Of a stretch of 64,000 nt of DNA, positions 37,333-45,750 are shown in pieces. A model generated the notes under the pieces. The model was not told the DNA's origin. It was given only the letters and a program-made list of their open reading frames with translations, and did not search any database. Origin of the DNA: Lachnospiraceae bacterium (GTDB taxonomy: Bacteria; Bacillota; Clostridia; Lachnospirales; Lachnospiraceae); assembly GCA_017441585.1 (NCBI GenBank), contig JAFRWW010000009.1:192456-256455 (forward strand), written 5' to 3'. Numbering within the stretch: the first letter of the stretch is position 1; every line of letters begins with the position of its first letter. The translations under genes were made by a program, and so were the position numbers.

Positions 37333-38544
37333 TCACTCCATGATTTCCTTCCGGTATTTGGCGGCCCTGCTCTCGGGAGAGAACCGCTTTACATTTTCAT
37401 ATCCGCGCTTTATGAGGGTGGATCTTAGCTCATCGTCGGATAAAAGATCTTTAAGATTTTGAGCTGCTTCATCAGGGTCCTTTGGATCCACCAAAAGGGC
37501 TGCGTCGCCGCAGACCTCAGGCAGAGAGCTGACCCCTGAGCAGATAACAGGCACTCCCAGCTGCATGGCCTCGATGGGAGGCAGGCCGAAGCCCTCGATC
37601 AGGGACAGGAAGAGGAAGGCTTTCGCGCCGCCCATGACCCTGTACATCTCGGCGGTATCACCGATGAACTTATGGCAGGTTATGCGATCTTTCACTTCAG
37701 AGGGCAGGTCAAATTCTGATACATCGTTTAGACCGATGAGGACCAGATCCAGGGGGTCCTGAGGCGAAGGATCGTTTTCGAACGATTCTCCTGCGGATGC
37801 ATCCTTTACGATCTCACAGTATCTTTCATATGTTTCGATGATGCCCTTTGCGTTTTTATGAGGAAGGGCCGAGGTCATAGCGCAGATATAAGGCTTTTGA
37901 TCCTCATCCTTTACTATGGGCACATCAGACTTTTCATAGGAATTATTTATGACCCTGATCTTTTTCTCATCGATGCCACAGTACTTCATGATGTCCTGCT
38001 TGGACGCCTCCGAGATGGTGATCACCTTCTTCGCCGTCCGGGCCGACTGCTTAAGTCTGTTAGTGATGTAAGAATTCTCCAGCCTGTTAAACACGCCGGG
38101 GAAATGCTCGGCGTAATAAAAGGGGATCAGATCATGGATCATGACGATGTCATACACCGGATGTGTAAGGGCTGCATATCCCCTGGGGAAAAAGACGCGG
38201 TCCGCCTTTAACTTCCTGCAGCAGTTGGCCACGTGGAAAAGTTCCCACATCACGATATCAATCTTATTTTCCGGATCATATTTATCTATCTGGATGAACT
38301 CCACGCCCGGCACGTCAAAGTCAGCGCGGTTCCTGGAATTACCCAAAACGAAGATTTTATCGGGATGTTTTCCTGCGTCATTATCAACAGGATTTGAGGT
38401 CATGGATTCGGCAATGTTTGAAGTCACGGATTTAGCCGCATTCTGTGCTCCCAGGCTTCCCACTATGATCTTTGCCACGTTATATATGCCGATGCTTTTT
38501 CCCACACCCTTTATCAACTTAAAACAGTCAATGACCAGTCTCAT
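37333..38544 (-). CDS. GT4 family glycosyltransferase
   Basis: A 403-residue GT-B glycosyltransferase. The C-terminal half has AKAFLFLSLIEGFGLPPIEA, the retaining GT4 signature with Glu-x7-Glu, followed by PVICSGVSSLPEVCGDAAL. The N-terminal half contains IMIHDLIPF. It should act on the cytosolic side in building the repeat unit. The frame is open for 41 more codons, but these would overlap the promoter; the ATG at 38544 has AAAGGTGG upstream and matches the transcript start. It is the first gene of the 18-kb operon. Confidence 0.88.
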   Translation of the reverse strand: MRLVIDCFKLIKGVGKSIGIYNVAKIIVGSLGAQNAAKSVTSNIAESMTSNPVDNDAGKHPDKIFVLGNSRNRADFDVPGVEFIQIDKYDPENKIDIVMWELFHVANCCRKLKADRVFFPRGYAALTHPVYDIVMIHDLIPFYYAEHFPGVFNRLENSYITNRLKQSARTAKKVITISEASKQDIMKYCGIDEKKIRVINNSYEKSDVPIVKDEDQKPYICAMTSALPHKNAKGIIETYERYCEIVKDASAGESFENDPSPQDPLDLVLIGLNDVSEFDLPSEVKDRITCHKFIGDTAEMYRVMGGAKAFLFLSLIEGFGLPPIEAMQLGVPVICSGVSSLPEVCGDAALLVDPKDPDEAAQNLKDLLSDDELRSTLIKRGYENVKRFSPESRAAKYRKEIME

Positions 38545-38638
38545 GTATCTTCCACCTTTTGTAAACCTTTTTAGCGGGTTTGAATATGCTACAAACGGCG
38601 ATATTTCCATACATTCACGCCTGAGCGCATACACAATC

Positions 38639-38667
38639 ATTATAGAAAATACGATAAAGATAGTCAA
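38639..38667 (-). promoter_or_regulatory. SigA promoter of the 18-kb glycan/phosphonate operon
   Basis: On the minus strand TTGACT (38667-38662) and TATAAT (38644-38639) are separated by exactly 17 bp. The transcript should start near 38632, about 88 nt before the GT4 ATG. It is divergent from the plus-strand promoter 33 bp away. Confidence 0.85.
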
Positions 38668-38670
38668 GTT

Positions 38671-38690
38671 TTACGATTTTTTACGATTTT
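38671..38690. repeat. Two 10-bp direct repeats between divergent promoters
   Basis: TTACGATTTT occurs twice in direct succession, exactly between the -35 boxes of the two divergent promoters. It could be a regulator binding site; this is position-based inference. Confidence 0.55.
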
Positions 38691-38699
38691 TTAAAAAAC

Positions 38700-38728
38700 T
38701 TGCAAAAAATCACAATAAAGTGTATATA
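38700..38728 (+). promoter_or_regulatory. SigA-type promoter of the small plus-strand gene
   Basis: TTGCAA (38700-38705) and TATATA (38723-38728) with a 17-bp spacer. It lies about 55 bp before the ATG of the 82-residue gene. Confidence 0.65.
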
Positions 38729-38788
38729 TATAGTTCGTATATAAATCGAAGGTCGAGGGGAGCTAATTAAGAAAAGGGGCCTTTTAGG

Positions 38789-39037
38789 ATGAAAAAGTTA
38801 GAGAAAAAAGAATTTATCAAACTGACAGCAAATATACCGGAGGATGTGCGGTGTAACTGTATGCATACCAATCTGGTGCGTTTATATACCTTCGGCGCCA
38901 AGGCCGACTACGGATGCCTGGACTGCGGAATGGAGAGTTCATCTCTCAGCGAGTTTTTGGGAGAGGGACATTTCAGTACCTTAAAGGGAATGGACAAGGA
39001 GAGTTTTGGTGGGAAGGCACTGAGGATGACGTCATAA
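38789..39037 (+). CDS. Small Cys-rich protein, unknown function
   Basis: An 82-residue protein with two Cys pairs, RCNCMHT (about 22-28) and GCLDCG (about 48-53), spaced like a zinc ribbon. I recognise no family. Upstream are a promoter and AAAAGGGG about 9 nt before the ATG, so it is probably expressed. The last residues (KALRMTS) and the stop codon come from the dispersed repeat (CTGAGGATGAC), so the original end may be lost. It stands alone on the plus strand between two minus-strand glycan units. Confidence 0.6.
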   Translation: MKKLEKKEFIKLTANIPEDVRCNCMHTNLVRLYTFGAKADYGCLDCGMESSSLSEFLGEGHFSTLKGMDKESFGGKALRMTS

Positions 39038-39106
39038 TAAGATCATTCGTCGTTTCACTCCTCAGGATGACAGAGGGAAAAGTTCCATATCTGTTCAGGA
39101 TGACAG
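39019..39106. repeat. Dispersed repeat cluster after the small plus-strand gene
   Basis: Three ends of the family (CTGAGGATGAC, CTCAGGATGACA, TTCAGGATGACA) follow each other in direct orientation. The first supplies the stop region of the small gene. Confidence 0.75.
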
Positions 39107-39150
39107 ATGAAAAAATGTCATATCGGCAAAAAATAATGTAAAAAAAGAAA

Positions 39151-39170
39151 CGGCTCACGCATGTGAGCCG
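39151..39170. terminator. Bidirectional Rho-independent terminator
   Basis: Arms CGGCTCAC (39151-39158) and GTGAGCCG (39163-39170) pair perfectly around a GCAT loop. CTTTTT follows on the plus strand and TTTCTTTTTT on the minus strand, so it can stop both the small plus-strand gene and the gmd-fcl transcript. Confidence 0.9.
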
Positions 39171-39206
39171 CTTTTTAATTCCCTTATATTTTAAATACGC
39201 CGCAGC

Positions 39207-40166
39207 TTATCGCTCCGCTCTCATAGGATTCTCCAGGAAATCCTTGTACGAAAGGCGGATACCATCCTCCAGTTCCGTCTTATAGGTCCAGCCAAGGGCT
39301 GTCGCCTTGCTCACATCAAGGAGTTTCCTGGGGGTGCCGTTGGGCTTGCTCGGATCCCACTCTATCTTTCCTTCATAACCGATGACCTTTGCCACCAGTT
39401 CCGTCAGTTCCTTAATGGTCAGTTCCTTGCCTGTTCCCGCATTCACGGTCTCATCGCCGCTGTAATTGTTCATGAGGAACACGCACAGGTTTGCCAGATC
39501 ATCCACATATAAAAATTCACGCAAGGGTGAACCGTCACCCCAGCAGGTCACTGACTCGACTCCTGCCACCTTTGCCTCGTGAAATCTCCTGATAAGCGCA
39601 GGCAGCACATGGCTGTGCTCGGGATGATAATTGTCATTAGGGCCGTAAAGGTTAGTGGGCATCACGGAAATGTAATCCGTCCCATACTGACCGTTGAGAT
39701 ACTCACAGTATTTTAATCCGCTGATCTTTGCCAGGGCATAGGCCTCGTTCGTCTCTTCCAGGCTGGATGTGAGCAGACAGCTCTCGGGCATAGGCTGGGG
39801 TGCCATCCTGGGATAGATACAGCTGCTGCCCAAAAACTCAAGCTTCTTGCAGCCGTTCTTCCATGCGCTGTGTATGACATTCATCTCCAGGATCATATTG
39901 TCGTACATGAAATCTGCCTTTGCGGTGGCGTTGCCCATGATGCCGCCTACTTTGGCTGCTGCCAAAAATACATACTCAGGTTTTTCTTCCTCAAAAAATT
40001 TTTCCACCTGATCCTGTCTGGTGAGATCCAGTTCCTTATGGGTACGCAGAACCAAATTACTATATCCCTGCCGGTTCAACTCGCGGCAGATGGCGGAACC
40101 CACCATACCCTTATGGCCCGCCACATATATCTTTGCGTCTTTTTCCATGGGTGTTACTGTCTTCAT
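39207..40166 (-). CDS. fcl: GDP-L-fucose synthase
   Basis: A 319-residue SDR that turns GDP-4-keto-6-deoxymannose into GDP-L-fucose by 3,5-epimerisation and reduction. It has GHKGMVG (17-23), FLAAAKVGGI, the SSCIYP active-site segment, and MPTNLYGPNDNYHPEHSHV, all typical of Fcl/WcaG. The first six residues before MEKDAK may not be used. It follows gmd with a 1-bp gap, the standard order, and ends at the bidirectional terminator. Confidence 0.94.
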   Translation of the reverse strand: MKTVTPMEKDAKIYVAGHKGMVGSAICRELNRQGYSNLVLRTHKELDLTRQDQVEKFFEEEKPEYVFLAAAKVGGIMGNATAKADFMYDNMILEMNVIHSAWKNGCKKLEFLGSSCIYPRMAPQPMPESCLLTSSLEETNEAYALAKISGLKYCEYLNGQYGTDYISVMPTNLYGPNDNYHPEHSHVLPALIRRFHEAKVAGVESVTCWGDGSPLREFLYVDDLANLCVFLMNNYSGDETVNAGTGKELTIKELTELVAKVIGYEGKIEWDPSKPNGTPRKLLDVSKATALGWTYKTELEDGIRLSYKDFLENPMRAER

Positions 40167-40167
40167 C

Positions 40168-41256
40168 TTACTTCACCACACCCTTCTCCAGATACTCGGC
40201 CAGGTTCATCTTGATATGCTCTCCCGCTCTCTCCACGGCCACCTTGCCCATATCATGCTTGGTCATGATCTCCACCAGTTCCTCGAAGGAGGTCTTCTGA
40301 GGATTCCAGCCCAGCTCATTTTTCGCCTTGGTGGGATCGCCCAAAAGATTGACCACGTCGGTGGGTCTGTAAAAGTCAGGGCTCACCTCTACCACGGTCT
40401 TGCCTGTAGCCTTGTTTACGCCGACTTCGTCGATGCCCTCGCCCTTCCACTCAAGCTCGATGCCCGCATGATGGAAGGCCAGTGTAGCAAATTCGCGCAC
40501 CGAATGCTGTACGCCGGTGGCAATGACAAAATCCTCGGGCTTGTCATTCTGCAGGATCAGCCACATACATTCCACATAATCCTTGGCATAGCCCCAGTCA
40601 CGAAGTGAATCCAAATTTCCGAGATACAGCTTGTCCTGCTTGCCCTGGGCGATTCTGGCTGCAGCCAATGTGATCTTACGGGTTACAAAGGTCTCACCAC
40701 GTCTCTCGGACTCATGATTGAAAAGGATGCCGGAACAGCAGAACATGTTGTAAGCTTCCCTGTACTCCTTCACGATCCAGTAACCGTACAGCTTTGCCAC
40801 GGCATAGGGTGAATAGGGATGGAAAGGCGTGGTCTCCGACTGGGGCACTGCCTCCACCTTACCGTAAAGCTCTGAGGTGGACGCCTGATAGATGCGGCAG
40901 GTCTCTGCCAGACCGCAGATCCTGACTGCCTCCAGCACACGCAGCACGCCGGTGGCGTCCACGTCGCAGGTAAACTCAGGTGAGTCAAAGCTGACCTGCA
41001 CATGGCTCTGTGCAGCCAGATTGTAGATCTCATCAGGTCTCACCGCAGAGATGACCTTGAGCAGGCTCATGGAATCACCCAGATCTCCGTAATGCAGATG
41101 GAAATTCGGCTGGCCTTCCAGATGAGCGATACGCTCACGATAATCCACGGATGAACGGCGGATCACGCCGTGTACATCATAACCTTTCTCCAACAAAAAC
41201 TCAGACAGGTACGATCCGTCCTGTCCGGTAACTCCTGTGATCAACGCTTTCTTCAT
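40168..41256 (-). CDS. gmd: GDP-mannose 4,6-dehydratase
   Basis: A 362-residue SDR that makes GDP-4-keto-6-deoxy-D-mannose. It starts [17 protein letters not shown], has GVIRRSS, the STSELYGKV active-site loop, YxxxK in [10 protein letters not shown] and [17 protein letters not shown], a Gmd signature. AAAGGAG lies 8 nt before the ATG at 41256; the frame is open for 18 more codons without support. It pairs with fcl to give GDP-L-fucose. Confidence 0.96.
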   Translation of the reverse strand: MKKALITGVTGQDGSYLSEFLLEKGYDVHGVIRRSSVDYRERIAHLEGQPNFHLHYGDLGDSMSLLKVISAVRPDEIYNLAAQSHVQVSFDSPEFTCDVDATGVLRVLEAVRICGLAETCRIYQASTSELYGKVEAVPQSETTPFHPYSPYAVAKLYGYWIVKEYREAYNMFCCSGILFNHESERRGETFVTRKITLAAARIAQGKQDKLYLGNLDSLRDWGYAKDYVECMWLILQNDKPEDFVIATGVQHSVREFATLAFHHAGIELEWKGEGIDEVGVNKATGKTVVEVSPDFYRPTDVVNLLGDPTKAKNELGWNPQKTSFEELVEIMTKHDMGKVAVERAGEHIKMNLAEYLEKGVVK

Positions 41257-41302
41257 AAAAATACTCCTTTTTATATGCTTACCGGTTATACTATCGTCAT
41301 CT

Positions 41303-41329
41303 ATGGTCATAAGTTATTATCATGACCAT
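41303..41329. promoter_or_regulatory. Perfect dyad upstream of gmd, candidate operator
   Basis: ATGGTCAT (41303-41310) and ATGACCAT (41322-41329) form a perfect 8-bp inverted repeat with an 11-bp spacer, 47 bp before the gmd start. The AraC-type gene is directly upstream. It could be an operator or an RNA hairpin in the leader; no T-tract follows. Confidence 0.45.
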
Positions 41330-41498
41330 ATCGCTTATTCTACGTGGGATAAAGGAGATTTTTAATTCACAAAATTGCTTTCCACTTGCACTATATTGCT
41401 TTTTTAGGAGGGCCATTATTCGGTTTCAGCCTTAACCTTTAAGATTTAACGCTATTCAAGGGAATTTTTAATCATGAATGAGAAAACAGCCGGGAAGA

Positions 41499-42365
41499 CT
41501 ACCACTGCTCGCGGTAAACGGAAGGGCTGACTCCCTCTACATTTTTGAACACGCGGCTAAAGTAGGCAGGCGCACCGATGCCCACCTCATAACCTATCTC
41601 CTCCACAGTTTTACCCGAAAATCGAAGGAGCTGCTTGGCGTGAGTAATGCGCACCGACAGCAGATAATTGGTTATGGACAGACCGAACTGCTCTTTAAAG
41701 CTGTGAGTGAGATAATATTTGGAAATAAAGAATCTGTTACACAGATCATCCAGATTTATGCGCTCGGAATAGTTTTCATCCAGATATTTTTTGACCTCCA
41801 GGACTCCCGCCTTCTTACTGGGCAGGGCCTGATTCTCGGGATGCCAGGACTCTGACATGATCAGCCTGATCAAAGACCCCAGATGCTCATTTATCAGCAT
41901 ATCCCTGATATAATCTTCGCTCCCGGCTATATTATAAAGATCTGACAGCACCGAATAAAACTGCCCGGGATCCGTCGGCGTAAAGACCGGCCGGCCGCCG
42001 CGCTCGCAATACTTATTATAGATTGTGGTCATGGTGGGACCATAGAAGTGGCACCAGCGAAGCTCCCACAGATTATCGGGATCTGTGGTGTGTGAGTATG
42101 AATATTTGCAGTCGATGAACACGCAGGAGCCCTCAGACAGCGAATACTCACTGTTATCATAGATAAGACTTCCTGAGCCTTTGGTGACTATAAAGAACAG
42201 ATAAGACTGCAGGTCTGACCTCGATGAAGTGTGGGGTCTTAGCGCCTTTAGCGTGCCGATCTCCTGCAGATGCAGAAGACTGCACCTGGCAAAGGAGCCG
42301 GCCGTATAAAGCACACGGTCGGAGGATACTATTGTGGATTTGTTGTTAGTGAATAATTCTTCCAT
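41499..42365 (-). CDS. AraC family transcriptional regulator
   Basis: A 288-residue regulator. The N-terminal part is a cupin-like sensor (GSGSLIYDNSEYSLSEGSCVFID, split by sheet turns) and the C-terminal 100 residues hold two helix-turn-helix motifs (LDDLCNRFFISKYYLTHSFKE region, and VEEIGYEVGIGAPAYFSRVFK region). Such proteins sense sugars and activate nearby promoters; gmd-fcl downstream is the likely target. The ATG lies 20 bp inside the end of the ATPase gene and lacks a clear ribosome binding site, so the start may be later. Confidence 0.88.
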   Translation of the reverse strand: MEELFTNNKSTIVSSDRVLYTAGSFARCSLLHLQEIGTLKALRPHTSSRSDLQSYLFFIVTKGSGSLIYDNSEYSLSEGSCVFIDCKYSYSHTTDPDNLWELRWCHFYGPTMTTIYNKYCERGGRPVFTPTDPGQFYSVLSDLYNIAGSEDYIRDMLINEHLGSLIRLIMSESWHPENQALPSKKAGVLEVKKYLDENYSERINLDDLCNRFFISKYYLTHSFKEQFGLSITNYLLSVRITHAKQLLRFSGKTVEEIGYEVGIGAPAYFSRVFKNVEGVSPSVYREQW

Positions 42366-43308
42366 AGTTCATGGGAAGCACTGCCACAATCTTTTTTACT
42401 GCTCCATCCGTCTTAAATGCTTCGCCCAATTTCGCCTTTCCATATTGGAATACAGAATTCCGTGTGATATCAGCAAGATAATATGTAAAGAACTCTTCCC
42501 AGCTCATAAACCGCTTACTGTCGGCATGTAAATACGTCTCGTCCAATATCTCTTTTGGCACATCAAACAATCCGGATGACAATATGATATATTCAAACGA
42601 TTCAGGTGCATATATCGTGCACTCTGAATCACTCCATTTGAGATAGCGAAGTATCTTTCCTATCTCCGATCCAAATGCTGCGCCATCAACTATGGCAAGT
42701 ATACTCTGTTGCCTTACCTTCCTGATCTCATTATATACATTATCTTTTCCATGTGCGGAAATACATTTCTCGGGAAAAACAAGACTGAAAAAATCATATC
42801 CCGAGTTTGAATCCTCAGTGATAACAGTCTCAGGAACTATCGATTTACTGATATCAAAGTTATAGAGCCTGAACATTTCATTATAGACTTTATGATATGT
42901 CCTATACTTCTGCTCGTCATTCTTTAATCCATATATTTCATCTATACTGTATGGAAGCATACCCAGATCGTCTCTGGTGACAATAACAAAATAATTATCA
43001 GATCCCTTTACCAATTCAGCAAATCTCTGAGTTTTCAAAAATGAAGCCGTCTCATCTATAAAAACAATGTGACCTGTCAAAGATTCCAGACGCCTCTCCC
43101 AATCCACCATTGTCAACACAGTGCACTTTGCCTCACACTTCAATGTGATGCCTGATGAAACTCCATTTTCTTCATATTCCTGGATCAGTCGGATCAACTC
43201 TGTTTTTCCCGTTGCACTGTTTCCCTGTAATATCGTTATATTTCTCTTTATTGATAGGAAGTAATGTGCCTTGTTATTATATACTTCAATTTCATACTTT
43301 CCAATCAT
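42346..43308 (-). CDS. P-loop ATPase paired with a DUF4869 protein
   Basis: A 320-residue protein. It has Walker A QGNSATGKTEL (28-38, GNSATGKT) and a Walker B-like HIVFIDETA (80-88, D85-E86). The rest shows no further domain I know. It lies 12 bp after the DUF4869 gene and reads as a two-gene module with it. Both are more AT-rich than the flanking neu genes, which suggests later arrival. Function unknown; a regulatory, stress or defence role is possible but not supported by a known catalytic domain. Confidence 0.7.
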   Translation of the reverse strand: MIGKYEIEVYNNKAHYFLSIKRNITILQGNSATGKTELIRLIQEYEENGVSSGITLKCEAKCTVLTMVDWERRLESLTGHIVFIDETASFLKTQRFAELVKGSDNYFVIVTRDDLGMLPYSIDEIYGLKNDEQKYRTYHKVYNEMFRLYNFDISKSIVPETVITEDSNSGYDFFSLVFPEKCISAHGKDNVYNEIRKVRQQSILAIVDGAAFGSEIGKILRYLKWSDSECTIYAPESFEYIILSSGLFDVPKEILDETYLHADSKRFMSWEEFFTYYLADITRNSVFQYGKAKLGEAFKTDGAVKKIVAVLPMNYGRIIH

Positions 43309-43319
43309 ATATGTTTACC

Positions 43320-43769
43320 CTATATCAAGCGGTTATCCAATACAGACTCATTGAGTTCTTGCATTGAAGTCACAATCTTATTCAGATTTAAAATCTCTAT
43401 TTCAAATGGACCCTTTCCAAAATCCATAAGATATCCCAGACGAATCGTAAGTTCCTTTTCTTTCGCTATCTTCAGGATCCATGATGCACAGTTATCCCCA
43501 CAGGCAGAAGCATTGAAAATATGATCCGAATCAAACTTCATAAGAATCAATGTCTTTACACCACCTGACAATCTTTCCGTAGAGATCGAACCAAGAAACG
43601 GACTGTCTATAGCTCTGGGGCCTATCACATTTGACCCGTCAATATCTTTGATCATTTCCTTTGATTCGGGATCAATTATCCATTCGTCTTCATAACTATT
43701 GTTAAAAAAAACGTCCGGATTAAATATATAATTGTCTGCTTCCAAATCTCCGTAATATATCTTTAGCAT
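43320..43769 (-). CDS. DUF4869 family protein
   Basis: A 149-residue protein. It has LKIYYGDL at the start, YEDEWI, VIDSPFLG, GVKTLILM, and CGDNCASWILKIA with two Cys; I recognise this order as DUF4869 from memory of Clostridia proteins. No function is known. The ATG overlaps the end of neuA by 7 bp, and it is followed by the P-loop ATPase, its likely partner. Confidence 0.65.
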   Translation of the reverse strand: MLKIYYGDLEADNYIFNPDVFFNNSYEDEWIIDPESKEMIKDIDGSNVIGPRAIDSPFLGSISTERLSGGVKTLILMKFDSDHIFNASACGDNCASWILKIAKEKELTIRLGYLMDFGKGPFEIEILNLNKIVTSMQELNESVLDNRLI

Positions 43770-44467
43770 AAAACCATCATCCCTTTACATAGGGTCAGAC
43801 CCCCTGCCATAGCAAAATCAAATTCGTCGTCGATGTCTATGGAATCACGTTTACTCATGACATAAGCAAAACATTTCTCTCTGTAGATATCATGATCCTG
43901 CATAAAGAAATCCACCTTTGAAAGATATATGGCACCGTTAAACCTGTAGTAGGTGGGCATATCCTGTCGCCTCTTACCCTTTGTCTCCTTTCTGATAAAT
44001 CCATCAAGGGACAGATCCTCAGGGAGGGTGTTACACTGCAGGGGAGAATGATCCACTTCGCATAAGGAGATTATGGAATTGGCATCCTTTTGGGCCATCT
44101 CATCATAGGCCTCGCGGATGTTCTCCGCTGTGCGAAGTGGGGAAGTCGGCTGCAAGAGCATGAACGTATCAAAGACGGTCCCCAGTTTCTGATAATTTTC
44201 AATCACTTCAGCCACCGCATCCCAAGACGAGGCTGTGTCGGATGAGGTCTCGGCGCTTCTCAAAAAAGGTACCTGGGCGCCATAGTTTCGTGCTATCTCA
44301 GCGTACTTTTCGGAATCCGTGGAGACCATGACGGTGTCAAATACACCTGACTGCAGCGCTGCTTCGATAGAATAGGCGATCAGGGGTTTCCCGTTTAATA
44401 ATTTAATGTTTTTATCGACAAGGCCTTTCGATCCGCTCCTTGCCGGGATTATAGCTAAATTCTTCAT
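43763..44467 (-). CDS. neuA: Acylneuraminate (nonulosonate) cytidylyltransferase
   Basis: A 234-residue enzyme coupling a nonulosonic acid to CMP. It has IPARSGSKGLVDKNIK (7-22), the CTP-binding loop, then LLQPTSPLRTAENI (about 103-116) and SIDIDDEFDFAMA near the end, matching NeuA/LegF/PseF. Whether the sugar is sialic, legionaminic or another nonulosonic acid is not fixed by these motifs. The C-terminal codons lie in one of two imperfect inverted repeats that flank the gene. Confidence 0.9.
   Translation of the reverse strand: MKNLAIIPARSGSKGLVDKNIKLLNGKPLIAYSIEAALQSGVFDTVMVSTDSEKYAEIARNYGAQVPFLRSAETSSDTASSWDAVAEVIENYQKLGTVFDTFMLLQPTSPLRTAENIREAYDEMAQKDANSIISLCEVDHSPLQCNTLPEDLSLDGFIRKETKGKRRQDMPTYYRFNGAIYLSKVDFFMQDHDIYREKCFAYVMSKRDSIDIDDEFDFAMAGGLTLCKGMMVLC
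43785..43801 (-). repeat. Left inverted repeat flanking neuA
   Basis: On the minus strand GTCTGACCCTATGTAAA, matching GTCTGACCCCATGTCAA at 44553-44569 on the plus strand in 15 of 17 positions. The pair point outward like terminal repeats around neuA. This copy encodes the end of NeuA. Confidence 0.6.
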
Positions 44468-44552
44468 TTATTACCTCTTTCCGGCAGAATACCGGTCGTA
44501 ATATTTCATAAAAGTTCCCCGCAAAATTGCACTTTCACATTATGTTTATGGA

Positions 44553-44569
44553 GTCTGACCCCATGTCAA
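44553..44569 (+). repeat. Right inverted repeat flanking neuA
   Basis: GTCTGACCCCATGTCAA in the gap between neuA and neuC, facing the copy at 43785-43801. The 106-bp gap otherwise shows no gene, although the other genes of this operon nearly all touch or overlap. Confidence 0.6.
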
Positions 44570-44574
44570 GTCCA

Positions 44575-45750
44575 TTAAAAAATAAAATCAACATCGTAGA
44601 AATCCTTTTTTACATCTATATGCTTTGACAACTTTTCTTTAAGTATCTCCGTCATTTTCTCGGAAGTGGATCCATCGCCGAAGGGATTGACCACGCTCTT
44701 CGCGACCGCCTTAAACTCTTCTGATGCGGCCTTACGGATGGCCGCGTTGATGCTTTCGCATAAAGGCTCGCAATGGATCGCGCATTTTGAGAAGACTCTT
44801 CCCTTTTGCCTGTCACCGATATCGATGACGGGGATCTTCATGGCGGGGCCTTCCGTGGTGCCGCTGGAGGAATTGCCTATCATCATCTCTGAATATTTAA
44901 GGGCGGTAAGATATCGCTTCATTCCCAGGGAAGATACCACATAGAAATTATCTCTCTTCTCGCCTTCTTCTTTCCATATCTGATTTATCCTCTCACCGCC
45001 GGAATCCACGTTTGAAAGAGTGATAAGATACTGATACTGAGGATTATCGTCAAAGGCTTTTATCAGTTCGAGCAGTTCATTCTCTGACGATTCCTGCTCC
45101 AGAGTCACAGGATGGAAGGTGACCACACAATAAGGCTGATCAGGGTTCATCCCCAGCTGATCCATAAGATCGCTTTTGGCAAGTGTCTCCACCTTCAAAC
45201 AGTTTTCTATCGCCAGGGAACCTACGTTAAATACATTCTGAGGATTCTCGCCCAGCTGTATCACACGATTCCTGTAAACATCACAGGTAGTGAAATGAAT
45301 ACTGCTCATCTTGGTAAGGGAGTGACGGTACACCTCATCTATCGCGCCGCTGGTGGTACTTCCTCCGCAAATATGGCAGATGGGGATCAGCATGGTGGAT
45401 GCTGCAATGCCCACTCCGAACATTTCGTATCTGTCCCCGATGGCGATCAAAAGCTCAGGTCTGTGCTCGTTAAAATACTCGGAAAAGATCTTTATGACTT
45501 CGCTGATCTGACAGGCGATACCAAGCCTTGAATTATCATTAATGGTAGTGATGGGGAGCCTGGCTGCAATCGGTATTCCCGATGCCTCTATTTCCTTAAC
45601 CGTCTGCCCTGCATCATCAGAAAGGTGCGACCCCGTGACCACCAGATCAAGATCAAAGAAATCATCATCCCTTAGTCTCACCAGCAACGGAAGGAGCTGT
45701 CCGAACTCTGCTCTGCTTCCCGTAACCACACATACTTTTACTCCAGACAT
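44575..45750 (-). CDS. neuC: NeuC/LegG-like hydrolysing UDP-sugar 2-epimerase
   Basis: A 391-residue GT-B-fold enzyme releasing UDP while inverting C2, to give the free amino sugar used by NeuB. It has VVTGSRAEFGQLLPLL (8-23), AIGDRYEMFGVGIAA (about 102-116), HICGGSTTSGAIDEVYRHSLTK (in parts about 126-147), and MIGNSSSGTTEGPAMKIPVIDIGDRQKGR-type C-terminal signature (split). The ATG lies inside the end of neuB (13-bp overlap). Confidence 0.9.
   Translation of the reverse strand: MSGVKVCVVTGSRAEFGQLLPLLVRLRDDDFFDLDLVVTGSHLSDDAGQTVKEIEASGIPIAARLPITTINDNSRLGIACQISEVIKIFSEYFNEHRPELLIAIGDRYEMFGVGIAASTMLIPICHICGGSTTSGAIDEVYRHSLTKMSSIHFTTCDVYRNRVIQLGENPQNVFNVGSLAIENCLKVETLAKSDLMDQLGMNPDQPYCVVTFHPVTLEQESSENELLELIKAFDDNPQYQYLITLSNVDSGGERINQIWKEEGEKRDNFYVVSSLGMKRYLTALKYSEMMIGNSSSGTTEGPAMKIPVIDIGDRQKGRVFSKCAIHCEPLCESINAAIRKAASEEFKAVAKSVVNPFGDGSTSEKMTEILKEKLSKHIDVKKDFYDVDFIF

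Noticed and set aside
38545..38667. Upstream extension of the GT4 glycosyltransferase
   Set aside because: These codons lie on the promoter (-35 and -10) and before the predicted transcript start; the ATG at 38544 has a good ribosome binding site.
43785..44569. Complete insertion sequence around neuA
   Set aside because: Inverted repeats are present but no transposase is encoded, and neuA is in frame with the operon.
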